Source: Ilyonectria destructans
Lineage: Eukaryota > Ascomycota > Sordariomycetes > Hypocreales > Nectriaceae
Length of the DNA stretch: 64,000 nt
Direction: 5' to 3'
Assembly: GCA_020740775.1 (NCBI GenBank)
Contig: JAHEWK010000001.1
Coordinates: forward strand, 7,254,001-7,318,000
Shown here one piece after another: positions 10,641 to 22,887 of this stretch (positions are counted from its first letter, which is position 1; each line of letters starts with the position of its first letter). The notes below the pieces were generated by a model. It saw only the letters and a program-made list of their open reading frames with translations, was not told where the DNA came from and searched no databases. The position numbers and the translations under genes are program-made.

Positions 10641-11082
10641 GAAGGGTGTCATGTTTTCAATTGATTCGCTGGTGCCACGACATGGTTGCGTGCGGCGATG
10701 ACGAGGTGGCCGTCATCGTCGAGTCCGTCGGGACAGGGCAAGTTGTACATTGTGGCTTCTCGGCCATCGCGCACGCGTATTTCCCTCTTCTTTGGCGGAG
10801 ATTACGGACCCGTTCACCGTCTTAAGTCCGCGCCGGACCCTGGCGATAGGGCCGGATTTTGTTGACATGGTGCATTTGGCGACATCGACGCACGTGGATG
10901 GGCGCGATGGAAGGGTTGAGTGTCGGGAGAGTATATATGGGAGGGGCTTGGGACGAGGTTGGTGATGGGGAATCTATTCATGTGACCCATCCCTTTACAA
11001 GTGTTTGCCTCAATCCCTTTAAGTTACCCATCTACGCTACACTTTCAAAACACAACACAACACCCACCCCAACAACATCACA

Positions 11083-11853
11083 ATGCATGTCATTCTCACA
11101 GGCGCAACAGGCCTGGTCGGCTCGGCCGCCCTGGAAGCCATGATCAAGGCCAAGGACATCACCAAAATCTCCATCCTCTCGCGCCGGCCCGTCCAGATGG
11201 CCGAGGACGCCAAGGACCCGCACATCAGCGTCATCCTGCACAAGGACTTCGACAAGTACGGGCCCGAGGTGCTCTCGCAGCTGCAGGGCGCGCAGGGCTG
11301 CGTGTGGGCGCTGGGCATCAGCCAGACCAAGGTCGACGCCGACGCCTACGTCAAGATCACAAAGGACTACGCCGTCGAGGCCGCCCGGGCCTTTGCCGGC
11401 CTCTCGGCGTCCGGGGCCGAGGCCGAGCCGTTCCGCTTCGTCTACGTCTCGGGCAACGGCGCCACCCACACGCCCGGCCGCTTCTCGCCCATCTTCGCCC
11501 GCGTCAAGGGCGAGACGGAGCAGGCGCTCGCCGACTTCGCCGCCGCCGCCGCGCCCTCGCTGCGCGTCTACTCGCCCCGGCCGGCCTTTATCGACGCCGC
11601 CCACCACAAGAGCATCCAGCCGTACATCCCGAACTAGGGCGCGCTACACAACGCCGCCATATCTGTCCTGGGCCCGCCCATGAGGGTCCTGACCAAGGGC
11701 CTGCACACCCCGACGCCCATGCTGGGCGACTTCCTGACCCAGATGGCCATGGGCAAGCTGGACGGGAGGCTGGAGGGGACGCCTGCTGCGTCGAAGCTGG
11801 GTTCGTCCTGGATTGTGGAGAACTCGGGCATCCGCAACCTGATGGGTCTATGA
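11083..11853 (+). pseudogene. Atypical SDR / NAD(P)-binding (NmrA-HIM1-like) gene interrupted by one TAG
   Basis: An ATG at 11083 opens a GC-rich frame with the Rossmann motif TGATGLVG (residues 6-13), then SRRPVQMAE and the core KGETEQALADF. An in-frame TAG at 11635-11637 truncates it at 184 residues, after QPYIPN. The same frame then continues 71 more codons (GALHNAAISVLGPP, TQMAMGKLDG) to a TGA at 11851. The total of 256 codons agrees with the intact 255-residue paralogue at 34121-34947, whose sequence runs PYIPDPGFLYNF across this point. The truncated product would lose the C-terminal substrate-binding part. The copy has no intron where the paralogue has one. Strong third-position GC bias sets it apart from its AT-rich neighbours and suggests it decayed recently or belongs to a different isochore. 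Readthrough of the TAG cannot be excluded. Confidence 0.8.
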
Positions 11854-13544
11854 GTGTTATGAGGGACGCGATGGAAGGACATGATGCAGTATATTACAGT
11901 ATGAGTCGTAGGAAACACTACGCTATTTGGAGAACATTCGGAGTAGTCATGCAAACATGCGGGGCCAACTGAGTAATTGAGTAACTTGATGACTGGCTCA
12001 TGTCATCGTAATCGCGACGAGATGTAGATTGTGGATATTGGAATCCGGCCTGGTTCTGAAGGCGCAAAACCGAGCTTGCTTCTGGGAAGAGGAAGAGGTG
12101 AAGAGGCTGCGAGATGAAGACGGCTAGGATGATTCGTGAGCATAATTCCGATTGTCGGGTATGATGATGATGTCGTTGTCTTGTCCTTTAGACTTCTTTC
12201 TAATTTCGCATTGTTTCTATTCTTGGCTGGTATCTTTGTCCTCCAAGACCTGTGCTTTGCTTGAGGACGTGAGGTGATCTTGTGCGGTAAGCTTGCAACA
12301 TGTCCACCCATCAAGGGGTTCCGGCTCCTGCTTAAGTGTGCGTTGGTGTCTTGTTGTCCACGCCGTAGCGAGCTATGTGCGAAGAAATTTGGGGCCTAGA
12401 TGGCGCTTGAGGATTGGGTTGGAGGGGGAAGTGAAAACAGGGACGTGATCAAATGTGACTGTCTGGACAAAACCTCGACGTGACTGGTGGAGTTGGGAAA
12501 GAGACTTTGTTGGTAGCCCGAGTCTCCTCATTTCGAGGCTGCTCCTACAAACAACTGACGCCTGCTTGGGTTGACAATACATCGGCAGGCCACCCCGCTT
12601 CTCATTGAAGACTAAATTAGTCGGCCGTGATGCGATTCCGCGAAGTCACCAGCAGTGCCCTATCAGGTACCAGATACACCAAGAAATTGAGAAAGAGATG
12701 TGGGGAAGCCCCTCGAAACCGCCACTGCCTCTAGTTGCAGTTAACTTGAAGCAGCGTTGACCCTGGAGTAGTTCCATTTCTGGACGCGATGGGCCGACGG
12801 CTGCCGTGCCCAGGAACCGGTTAATATGCATCGAGCACTTGAGACGCTGCCGGTGTTCTTAGCGTCAACCTCGTCTGTGTTGCCTTTATTGTGCCCGGCT
12901 TAACGTTTCTCTCGGATTACTATGCGGGACGTGCAAGGTGCTGTCAGCTATCTGCGGCGCCGGACTAGAGGCGCCCACCAGTATGTGAATGGGATGACCT
13001 TGTAGCACAATTAATGCCGCAATTATCATTCTGCACGAATGCCACCGCAAGCGCGCAGTGCGAAGATGAGATTGAAGTTTCATCCGCTTGAAGTAATCAT
13101 TCTTGCGTCATGATCTGCTGTGGCAGCAACTTGCTTCCCTGGAGGGGGCAAACGGCTTTTAACATACCGGTACGTGCCCATGATCCGTCTAGCATCGGAG
13201 AGAAATCTTGATTGCGAGTTGGTACTTGAACTTTTATCTGGAGTGAAGATTCCATCTTTCGGCAAGGCGACTGCAACCTTCTACGGAGCTCGTTCCTTTT
13301 AAAGTCTACGTTCAAATGTGAACCCGTACGTCTCCGGCCTTAGAGACTCCGGTACGAACGAGCCGTAAGGAAACCTTCCCTCCCATGATATACCCAGGTA
13401 GTGGGACAAAGCTTGAGCAACTTTAGCGTTACTGTTGGGCAGGTTGCCCATTAACCCTTGAGCTATAAATATGGGGTGTGTTGTGGAGCTGAAAATCTAT
13501 GCAACAGCCTATTCCGTTAGCCGTTTGTTCAGTATGCTCTATAT
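11854..13544. other. Gene-free stretch of about 1.7 kb
   Basis: Open frames on both strands are short (about 60-100 codons), lack motifs and mostly start with non-ATG codons. I see no repeat ends or RNA genes. Confidence 0.45.
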
Positions 13545-13930
13545 TGAGTTGGAATTTACCTTATAACAGTCGTTTGACGAGTCGTCTGATGATCGTTCTG
13601 TGTTGTGTCCTGATCCGGATGCCTTTATAATATCGGCTATAGCAGTACTTGTAATTTTCTCTATCTCGAGATATCCTCTCTATACTTTGGTGAGATTATA
13701 TGCTTCGTCATTGATTATGTTCGCTACAAATTGACGGTACCGCTTGAGTGCCATTAAGTTAGATTGCGCTTCAGTATCTGCCGGGTTATTAAGCACTCTG
13801 GTGGGTGGGGCGATATACGTAGAGACGGGATATCACAGGAATCGCCTAAAAACATATAAGATGCATTAGCATAAAGCTCGAAATCAAGGACTTCGCGCTT
13901 ACTATAGTCCCCCAAATGGTGACGGGGGGA
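13545..13930 (-). pseudogene. Possible coding relic of unknown origin
   Basis: On the minus strand between about 13810 and 13545 a frame with plausible protein character runs with TAG interruptions: ADTEAQSNLMALKRYRQFVA, IINDEAYNLTK, RGYLEIEKITSTAIADIIKA, then an acidic Ser/Asp tail. A second frame upstream (about 13920-13810) reads HLGDYSKREVLDFELYANAS. I do not recognise either, so this could be a decayed repeat-encoded protein. It is reported because composition and periodicity look coding rather than random. Confidence 0.25.
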
Positions 13931-13934
13931 GCCT

Positions 13935-14468
13935 TCATATCAAGGCTATTGTAGCGCTTATAGCGGTACTGACTTTGGCTGCCGACGCCGTAACTTGGAG
14001 GCGTGGCATGGGAATAGCGTCATGGCGCAATAGCACATCTAAGGTAGCCTGCTGAGATTTGGGTTGAAGTGCTGCCCAAGGAACCATTAAAACACAGTAA
14101 TAGTACGTCAAACCCGGGGCAACAGTAGGTATATACAATAGGGAATCTCCATTTTGAACCCCGTCGCACAACTCAACTTCGACTTGTGTTGTCGATCGCC
14201 AGTACTCGAGAGCAAAGTCGAGATCTCCAACCGCCCTCGGGAGCCGGTTGGTAGATTGGCGACGCGACTTGGCTGTGTACAGCTCTCTTCGAATCCTCGA
14301 CTGAATCATGGCCAGCTCAGCTCTCAATCTGAAGACCTTCGCGCTGCACAGTTCTTCCGAGGCATCGATGCCGCAACGACCACCTAATACTTTGTCTCTT
14401 GGGAGCTCTGTCTCAATATCCTCGTCTGACTGTAGAGGCGGCAATCCGTAGCTGCTACTCATTTCCAT
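13935..14468 (-). pseudogene. Fragment of a fungal Zn2Cys6 regulator (middle homology region)
   Basis: The 177-residue minus-strand frame contains FRLRAELAMIQSRIRREL, the stretch TAKSRRQSTNRL, then DLDFALEYWRST and GLTYYYCVLM. These are hallmarks of the fungal_trans (middle homology) domain of Zn2Cys6 transcription factors, where a first helix is followed by a spacer, W-R-x-x-x-P and a YYxxxxxxxR helix. The zinc cluster and the C-terminal half are absent, and an ATG at 14468 happens to open the fragment. It has no role on its own. It lies between two repeat-rich blocks and is probably a remnant left by rearrangement. Confidence 0.6.
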
Positions 14469-14989
14469 GTCTAGAATATACGCCGTCTAGATTACCTGTG
14501 TTGGTGTCTCGTCTGCACGATTTTCCCAACCCAATAAAATCTCTGGCTGTGCTCAAGCCCTCCTGGGTCCTGGCTTGGCAATGGGGAAAACGGCACCTTA
14601 AATGTTCTAGGCCAACTCTTGGCCTCGCGGCCGAACACGCGCCCCATCACATGGAAAGATAATACCTTATCTCCGTCTAGGCATGCCACGGATGCCCGAC
14701 CCCGACTCTTGTCCCAAGTAACCAGGGCGGACCTATTTCGGCCGAATTTTTACCCATTTCTACAGTACACGGGCATTATATAAAGGCCTACCTCGGTGCG
14801 TATTGGGCTAGATCTTCACAAGGCTCGGGCCTGACTGCGTCCACGAACATCAATACAGCTGACTATACGATAGCAAATCGATTAGTCCACTCTCACCGTT
14901 TAGTATTGGAAAGATAGAGAGTTCTAAAGCCTTATTGTGTGTCTGACTTTACGCCCATCTGTAAGCAGGTAGGCCTAGACTATATGCTG
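14469..14989. other. No gene seen
   Basis: This is the transition from the regulator fragment to the AT-rich block. I see no coding motif. Confidence 0.4.
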
Positions 14990-16079
14990 TAAACTACCTT
15001 TTTTTTCCCTACTCCCGCCAAGCTGCATTAAGAATCTCCCTGACTGTGCGAGCCTTAATTTCGGGGAACTCCTCATTTAGAGTGTAGGCGGGCTTAAGGT
15101 CGAAGAGGCCCTTTTTAAAGAAGATACTAAATGCAGCGAAGAAGCCTTACAGTATCGGCTTCAGGAAGAAGGGGTAAATAGATATATAAGATGGCAGCTT
15201 AGTGATCTTGCCCTTACTGAGCTTCTCGATAGAGTTAGTTCCTATAGTAAATTTAATATCTTTAGCCTCTTTAGTAATAGTAATAAATTTATTCTAGGTT
15301 ATCTTACTGCTGATAATATAGGCCTTCTTCTTGTAAGTGGACTTTTATATATAGATAGCTATAAACTTACTGATATCCTAAGTATATATAAATATAATAG
15401 AAATATCTCTAGAGCTAGAGATAGTAGTAATATTATTAGTAATATTAGTAATAAGAACTAAAGGGGCTATATATAACTGGACCTTAAGTATAGTAAAGTA
15501 GTTAATAAAGTAGCTATTAAAGATATTAATATACTTAAGAGAGGAAGCTTTAAGTACAGTAAGAATATTAATTTTATTTTTAGCAGGCAGAAAAATAGCA
15601 GCTATACTATTACTGATATAAGTAAGTATAGGCTGTAGAGATAGAGTTATATTAAATAAAGATCTATAAATTACTTACCTCTTATAGTCTAAAATAGCCT
15701 AAATACTAGAAATAAATTACTTAGTAGTAGATAACTTATTAGCTGCTATAATAAGAGTAAGATAAGAAGAAATAGATATAGCTAAAATTAGAGTTAAGAT
15801 AATAGTATTAATTTTATTCTTCTTAAGGACTGCAGTAATACTAGAGATATTATTATAGTTAATTATAATAATTTTAATATTAATTTCCTTCTCTCTATCT
15901 TCTAAAGTCTATATATAATATAACTAAGATTAAATCTATAAGCAGCTTAAGGAGAGTTAATAGAATAAATATACCGACTTATCTAATAAGCTAATATAAA
16001 TACTGTAATCTTACTGGTAGTATTAAGGGTATTAATAACAGTACAGCTCAGGTTACTAGTACCTCTAGCTACAGCAATA
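14990..16079. repeat. AT-rich, RIP-like degenerate repeat
   Basis: From about 15180 the sequence is dominated by TA-rich runs with stop codons in every frame, typical of repeats mutated by C-to-T changes at CpA. A less altered edge (about 15000-15180) still has normal composition. The original element cannot be identified by eye. The Fot1-type transposon that follows is inserted in this block, because the AT-rich sequence resumes after it at 17958-18060. Confidence 0.55.
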
Positions 16080-17955
16080 AGTCGGACCACCTATTAGCTG
16101 ACCGGCCCCTTACCTGACCGCCCCACTTACAATGCGTCAACCACAACGCGTCTCTAGCCACACGCGTTTCTTCCTTCAATAACACTCAATTAGTCAATTT
16201 AACCCTATTTTCGTTATTTTTATGCCTAAATACACCGAAGAAGACCTCCAACTAGCCATTCAGGATGTGAAAAATGGTCTATCAATGCGAAAAGCAGCCA
16301 ATAAGCGCGTTGTGCCTTATTCAACCTTACAGACTAAGCTCAATGGCGTCCCAAGCCGCAACGAAGCCCACGAATGGCGTCAGGTGCTTTCTAAGAACCA
16401 GAAAGACCAGCTCTGTAATTAGCTCATCTTACAAGATAAGCTCGGAATGGCGTTAACTCATAGCCAGATCCGGAAGTTGGCATCTTCCTTATTGGGCGAA
16501 AGTGGCGTCAACCAACAACTCGGAAAGCACTGGATGACCGGCTTCCTACGCTGCAACCAGCGAATAAAAACACTCAAAGGAAAGGGAATTAACCGGAAAA
16601 GGATAAATGGAGTAAATCCAGCTGCTATTCGTGGGTTCTATAACCTATTGGACCAACTAGGGGTCAAATTGATCCCTTTATGCAACTGTTGGAATTTTGA
16701 TAAAACTGGAGTCTTCTAAGGGCTTAGAACTAATAGGCTTGTAGTTAGCCAATTAGAGCTCCAATTGATAATTAAGAAATAGCTATATGACCTTAATTGG
16801 ATAACTATTCTTAAGGCTATTTCTGCAACGGGAAGGTACCTCAACCCATTAGTTATCTTTAAAGGTAAATACGTCTAACACTAATAGTTTCCAGAGGAAT
16901 TAGACTTTCTGACCAATTGGAAATTTATATCGTCTAAAAAGGGCTAGACTAATGACGAAATTGGCCTTATTTAGCTGCAGGAAGTCTTCCTTCCGGGCTC
17001 TAAGCCAGCTCAAACTAATGAGAAGAGGCTCCTTATTCTAGATGGATATGAATCATATATAACGCCTGATTTTATGCGTATTTGTATGACTAATAGAGTC
17101 TATTTACTCTATTTGCCGCCTCACATAAGCTACATTCTTCAGCCTCTTGATATATCAATCTTTGGGCTACTTAAAGCTGTATATCGGGCCGCCTTAACAC
17201 TAGCTAATCCCCTTACTGATATTGGCCCAACTAGGAAGGAAGACTTTCTTACTTGCTATTTTAAGGTAAGGAAGAAGGCTCTTACTACTAAAAATGCCTT
17301 ATCAGGTTGGAGAGGAGCCGGGTTGTAGCCAATTAATATATTAAAGCCAATAGGTAGTAAATTCGTTATTTACAACCCTAATAACACAATTACAGTCCAA
17401 TCAGAAGCCCCTATTTCTCTAAAAATAAAGCAGAGGTCTGAAATCATCCCTTTTACAACCCCTAGCAATTCAAGAGATATTGCTTCATTGGTCCGTTCTT
17501 ATAAGAAGGAAATGCTAGCTAGCCCAACTATAAGACAGCTATTACGGACTATTAGCAAGGGATTTAATAGACTCCAGTTCCAAATTGCCCAATTAGAAGA
17601 AAAAATTAAAGTCCAAGATTAAAATTCAAGCTAATTAAAGGCTAGAAAAAGAGGACGGGTTTATAAAGACCCAAATAGGCTATTTCAAGATATCCGGAAT
17701 GTTAAGAGGGTAAGAAGGCAAATAAAAACGCCTGAGGTTGAAGATTCAGAATAGCTTGTTTTTTCTTTATTCTTATTGGTTGATTTTTTGATATTTAGAA
17801 ATTTAATTAGTTAGTTTATTAAAAATCAGTTGAAATAGACTAATTAGGTCTTTTAGTTGTTATTTTATCTATAAGTGAAGTTGAATCGCGATTTTAGTTG
17901 TTATGTAAGTGGGGCGGTCAGGTAAGGGGTCGGTCAGCTAATGGGTGGTCCGACT
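16080..17955 (+). mobile_element. Fot1/pogo-type DNA transposon, full length but decayed
   Basis: The ends are 51-bp inverted repeats, 16080-16130 and 17905-17955, beginning AGTCGGACCACC and differing at about two positions. A TA target duplication flanks them (16078-16079 and 17956-17957). The length of 1876 bp is that of Fot1-like elements, and the interior encodes a pogo-family transposase. All boundaries are intact, so the copy was lost by point mutation rather than deletion. Confidence 0.92.
16222..17754 (+). pseudogene. Pogo/Fot1 transposase pseudogene
   Basis: One frame from ATG 16222 carries the whole protein with no frameshift: a psq-type helix-turn-helix (MPKYTEEDLQLAIQDVKNG), a CENP-B-like DNA-binding domain (GKHWMTGFLRCNQRIK, about 16525-16570) and the DDE_1 catalytic domain. 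The catalytic positions are altered. The usual DETG reads DKTG (about 16700), the usual DGHGSH reads DGYESY (about 17042-17060), while the third Asp in LQPLDISIFG (about 17145) is kept. Around ten in-frame stops interrupt it. The changes at conserved residues (Glu to Lys, His to Tyr, Gly to Glu) are all transitions on one strand or the other, as RIP produces. It would have cut and joined the element ends at TA sites. Confidence 0.9.
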
Positions 17956-17957
17956 TA

Positions 17958-20396
17958 ACAGATATAATAAGTATTAATAAAGGGGCAAGATAGAGATAGA
18001 TAAGTTAGAGATAGAGCAATAAGGTAAGTAGTTAATATTATTTAATTGAGACTTAAGTATAGGGCAGCTGGAATAGAGGCGCAATCTACAGCTTCTTATA
18101 AATATTTCCGCCCTTTCTAGACGCCCGATCACTATTGGAAGCCTTCGGCTCTCTATAGGCGCTATTATCGCTGTTGATTATACAGGCTCTCAGTCTGGAT
18201 GATGGTTATGTGCGGGGAGCATTAATAATGCCTACTTAGAGAGCTGCGGGTGCAGAATGCATCCGCCAGCGGCGAGTGGGCGCCACTGTACGTTACTACA
18301 GTGGGGGGCAATAAGTTTGAAAACCCTTTAGCGTACCGACTACCTGGCTAGCCTAGTCAGGCCAGCTTTATCAATGCCGCTTTTACCCTTAGAACTTCCC
18401 TCCTACATCATCATTTAGAATTCCATCAGGCAAAGAGCTATTGCCGTCGCTATAGTCTTATATCTGGGCGCTAAAGCAGTAGGGATATTTCTATTGTCAA
18501 TTCTATAAGGTATTTCTGAATATCTACCTCTCTTTCCACCGGCGCAGTGCAAAAGCTGAATTAGCTAGAGTTTGTTTACTCGATGATATATCTTAAAATA
18601 GCGTCATAACACCATCCCTGTCAGGTGGGTCGGTACGCCAAAGGGTCTTCAAACTTACAGGGAATCCGGAGGCCCCGAAATACGATGACATTTCTCCGCC
18701 GTTGCGGGGGTAAATTGACTCCGTGCCCATTCGTCATGCATGCATCCGTGACGAGATCGATCGCTAGCCTCTTCCGCAGCGGGCACTTTGCGCATGTCGA
18801 AATGGTCAATGAGATATTTCTGGCTTGTATGCCACGGCCATTCGTGGTAGACAGGGGATTCTGTACCCGAGATATCCACAGGGCTTATCCGAACTGCCCT
18901 CCTCACCAGTACTGCTGTGTCAGACAGCCTGATAGGAAAAGTCAGCTTTGCATCGGGCCGGATCTGTACCGTGGTTTCCTTTGAACCTAGATAGAGACTT
19001 TGAACCTAGTCATAGAACCGGATCCGTACCGTGGATCCCTTCGAACCTAGATGCCCTCAACAACCTAGATCTTCGGATATCAACGGCAGCATCGGATTAA
19101 GGGCATCTGGATCAGACGGATCCCTAGGTATAAATGCTCTCTTAGTATAAACCGAATCTGGGAAGTGACCTCGGACGATACCACTAATATCTCGTGCACG
19201 AATGCCAACCCGTCGACTAGAAGACTAGACGGCCGCTTTTACAGGGCTATTAAGTATTCGATAGACTGGGTTGGCGGCGGCGTCGGTACTAGGGTTATAG
19301 TGGTGTTCCGCGTCTAGAAATTGCCGCAGAGTCCACTGGAAGCTGCTCTCTAAATACTCTAGGTTGTTGGCATAGTGTCACAAAACCAGGGTACCTATTA
19401 TTGTTGCTGTGCTAACCATTTTGTTTTGGATATTTCTGATTAATTTACTGGTGCGGTCCAGATCAACGCGGCTCGATTCAAGGGACGCATCATCCTAGTC
19501 GTCAATCCACGAACGCCCGTCGTGGATTGATTATTGATCTTGGCTTGCAGTCTGGACTATCAGGAGCGCTGCATCAGACAAGTCATACTACTCACACTGT
19601 TCCTCGCCTTAGGCAAGCACGTCCAGAAGCAATAAGACCCGGACAGGGTTTATGACTGGCGGTGAAAAAGTCGCTCTGCCTCCTTACTTCTAACGCCTTC
19701 AATCGGCCCAGAAAGGTCCCTTTCGTGGGCAAAGGCAGGTGCCGAGGCGGTGACGGTCTGTGTCTTTGAGCTGGCGAACTAATCCCAAGGCAATCAGGAG
19801 AGTCGTCATCCTCGTTACAGCTCGCGTTATACACTCGTCCCGACTCAGTTGACCTGCGTGCTGCCTTTTCCGTATAGTCTTGGCCGGGTCTGGTATCAGT
19901 GTGTCGACATGTTAGAACCGTTGGCTGGGTCTATACCGGGACATGCGATAATCGTTACGGAGGTATATCTCTGATTTTCGCCACTAAACACCCGGAACAT
20001 CCTTGCCCATCGAATCGTGAAGACCAGGGAGGGAGGGGAAATAATAATAGAGCCATCCTGCGGGCACACTGCCCACTCCTTCCGTACCATATTGACATAT
20101 TTCGAGGCAGGCAGTTAAATTGCCTAACGACTGGTCCGAGTGGCTTAACGAAGGTCGTGAATATGTTCGACTCGACAGATTGGTCGAGCTGATGGGACAT
20201 CTGCCGCGACTTATATTAGCGGTATAAATATCTGGTAAAGGCATTGTAGAGCCTCGAGGTATATTGCATTCGTCAGCGGAAGGATAAATAACGATGGAGA
20301 TGGCCTTGCATCGAGGCGACGCGACGTGAATTAACGACAGGCGCAAGAGGCGGTAATTTAGTGGCCACAGCAAACCAAGATATGGGGGCCTTCTAT
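17958..20396. other. Gene-poor stretch of about 2.4 kb
   Basis: The first 100 bp continue the AT-rich block. The rest has mixed composition with no family-like reading frame. A 119-codon frame at 18625-18984 starts at GTG and is not convincing. A short direct duplication lies at 18957-19053. Confidence 0.45.
18957..19053. repeat. Imperfect direct repeat of about 35 bp
   Basis: Two copies of a unit containing CCGGATC, GTACCGTGG and GAACCTAGAT lie at about 18957-18991 and 19019-19053. They are separated by about 27 bp that also contain GAACCTAG. Confidence 0.55.
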
Positions 20397-20970
20397 CTAT
20401 CCATAAGCGCCCAGGTCGTGCCTCCCGCGGGAGACCGCGCTAGTCAGGGGCGGGCCGGGACTATTATGAGGCATAATCTGGGATGGCGCAATTGACTTCC
20501 CAGTTGCCGATACAGCTTCCATAATCTTTATAGGAACTATGCCATGTGCATCAGTGGGAATAGGCTGTTCGATCTCCCAAGGGTCCATAGAAAAGTCCCT
20601 TTAAGAAGATATCCAATCATAAAGCCGATCTCATCCATATTTCGAATATTGTCAGACTTGACACGAGGCATATAGTCATGCCAAGCTTGAAACCACTTCT
20701 CAACGTGTCCACGTCTTCCATTGACTTTCTCTTAGCATCTCGAGTTGTGTACTTCTTCTTATGAAAGCTGTGCTTCCAACGTCTCATAAAACGTATTGCC
20801 CACCTCTTGGAGGCAGTTGGGGGCCGCTTTTTGGCTTGCAGGATCGGATTCGCATGTTGGGAAAGGGCACGGATCTGTATGTGATGTCCGTGAGTGCCAC
20901 GGCGATGTGCCCACATCAGGATTGCATTCTCCTCTTGCTGTGAGAATAAGGTGCGGTTGCCGCCGTTCTC
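20397..20970 (-). pseudogene. Pogo/Tigger-like transposase relic, different from the Fot1 copy
   Basis: On the minus strand fragments read KRWAIRFMRRWKHSFHKKKY, a CENP-B-type DNA-binding motif, then DEIGFMIGYLLKGTFLW, which matches the first-Asp region of pogo-like DDE_1 transposases. After a frame change comes IVPIKIMEAVSATGKSIAPS, the following core strand. Both ends are missing and frame changes separate the pieces. No terminal repeats are visible. The sequence differs clearly from the element at 16080-17955, so this is a separate family. Confidence 0.6.
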
Positions 20971-21520
20971 ACGGCGTGGATGAGCGCCCTTATGTCGAGA
21001 ATACAGTTTCCAATAACTGACTTGAAGATCACGAGTCGCAGCAACAAGGCTTTTGTAGTATTAGGCTTGGAAGAGCTCGACGCTGGAGACACCGGTCCCG
21101 AGATCGGATTACTAGGGATCCGGGCCTTTCAGACCGCCCTATTAGACCTTTCCGCCTGACACAACATCTAGAACGCCTAATTTAATGAAGAAACAGCTGA
21201 AGAAGGCGAGGCTGCAAGACTGGCTTGAAAACGCCGATGCTTTACAACCCGTCGGTTTATTTATAGCAGCGTAAGTAAGCTCTAGAATTTTCATTGAATA
21301 ACAACAAACCCAAATTAGAATATACATTTAAGGCAATGCTTATTTATATAATAATCTATTCTTCATCGGAATCGGGCAACTTTATGATATTCAAACATAT
21401 TAGTAAATTTGGAAAAGCTGTCTATGCATAAAAGGAAATACGAGTAAGGGCGGCCCCTCCCCGATGAGGAGAGGAGGCGGCCTAGCTAGTCTAGTCGAGC
21501 CCCCGGGTATGCTCCAATAA
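20971..21520. other. No gene seen
   Basis: Mixed-composition DNA downstream of the hydrolase gene and upstream of the pogo relic. The hydrolase 3' untranslated region should lie just below 21520. Confidence 0.4.
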
Positions 21521-22887
21521 TTAAACGCCACCTCCCAACAATACCCTTGTATCCCCCAATTCCTTGTATAGCTTGCTATTAAATTCATCGGGGTTGTCCA
21601 GATACAGATTATGGCCGGCATTTGACACCATGATCAACTTTGCCTCCCCATTGTCTCGTTTACCTTGCCGCAAGGCCTCGAGTTGGAATAGATTTAGCTT
21701 TTCGACGGCTGCTTCACCACCGGCAACATCCATCCAATCGTTCTCACCATACATGAAGATGATCGGTATGCCTGTTTCCTTTGCTAGTCCGTTCGGCTCT
21801 CCTTGGATTCGCTGTCTGCCAACTTCCTGGATCCTGCGGATGATAGGACGTCGAGCATGAGCTCCCGGGGCAAGTATGTATGGCATTGCGTACTCTCCGC
21901 TGCCTTTTTGCCTAAAGATGGAAAACGAGTATTCATGAAGTACCTGAAACTCTGTCGAAGGTAAATGGTTAAACCTTCTATGGGTCCAACCCGATGCCAG
22001 TTTGGGGCCGAGTGGGCCGGTCATCCGAATTAAGCTGAAAGGCGAGATGTTGGCATTCCACAGGCAGACGAGCCAACCAGGCAGAGGTTTGTTGGGTTCA
22101 GCAGAGTCTGTGCCGTCATCGATACCGTTGTTGTTCGCCTCGGCCGTTTGTTCGTCTTGGGTGGAATTTCGTTGATGAAAGGTTGACCCAGCTTTGGGTT
22201 GAGACCCTTTCATGGCGTAGGGATCCTCTGGAATTCCCGCAGGAGAGACCAGTATCAACTTTTCCACGTGTCCTGGAAACTTCAGGGCATAAGATACTGA
22301 CAGATAGCCGCCAAGAGAGTGACCCAATAGGACAAATTTCTCAATGTTACGGGCTATACGCCACTCCTCAAGCGCATCAATGAACCAATTCTCCGCCTCA
22401 GTCGTCTGCTCTTCCCTTCGGGCAGCCCGGATCTTGAATCGGGGTCGCTTTGAGTTACCCATACCCAACATGTCCAAGGCAAATAGCTTCCGACCAGGTG
22501 CGCGTGACAGAGGCTCGAAGTTCTTGTAGAAGAACCCCAGACCGGCACCATATCCGTGAATCATGACCACCGTCTGTTCAACCTCCTCGCCGAGCCTCGT
22601 AATTGACAGCTCGTTTAGCCCTCGATTTTTCCCCGGCAGCTGAACCATAGATTTTTGCCATACTCGTGGACCGTACGGGTCAGACTGGTTTGCGTGGTCT
22701 GGGGTTGTGGCAACTCCGGTGTGTTCTTTGATGTGGGGGATAAGCTGAAGGACATTGCGCTCTGCGGCGTTCGGGCTCAAGTTGGACCACTGATGCAAAC
22801 CAGTCAGTATCTAGCGACTGGCATTTATGCTACCTCGGCACGCCGCGATACCGGAATAGTAACTAGAAAGATATTATACGCACCCAT
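21521..22887 (-). CDS. Alpha/beta hydrolase, Cld1/Ict1/CGI-58 family (cardiolipin or lysophosphatidic lipid metabolism)
   Basis: The product has the alpha/beta-hydrolase oxyanion motif HGYGAG (from about residue 96), the nucleophile elbow GHSLGG (Ser about 176) and a C-terminal GHNLYLDNPDEF (His about 411). The HxxxxD arrangement there is the acyltransferase-like motif of the Cld1/Ict1/ABHD4-ABHD5 group. Yeast Cld1 is a mitochondrial cardiolipin phospholipase; Ict1 is linked to lysophosphatidic acid acylation. The main exon (22789-21521) has no ATG near its 5' end. A 44-nt intron (22790-22833, GTAGCA donor, CTGAC branch, CAG acceptor) joins it in phase to a short exon 22887-22834 starting MGAYNIFLV, giving 440 residues. 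The short first exon is my inference. The insert after the elbow is long and Asn/Glu-rich. This is the only clearly intact gene between 10 and 31 kb. Confidence 0.82.

Noticed and set aside
11001..11972. Open frames of up to 323 codons overlapping the NAD(P)-binding gene on both strands
   Set aside because: They are shadows of a very GC-rich coding frame: Pro/Arg/His-rich, no motifs and out of phase with the Rossmann fold.
18625..18984. 119-codon plus-strand frame with several cysteines
   Set aside because: It starts at GTG, lacks a signal peptide and intron structure, and the cysteines follow no family pattern I know.
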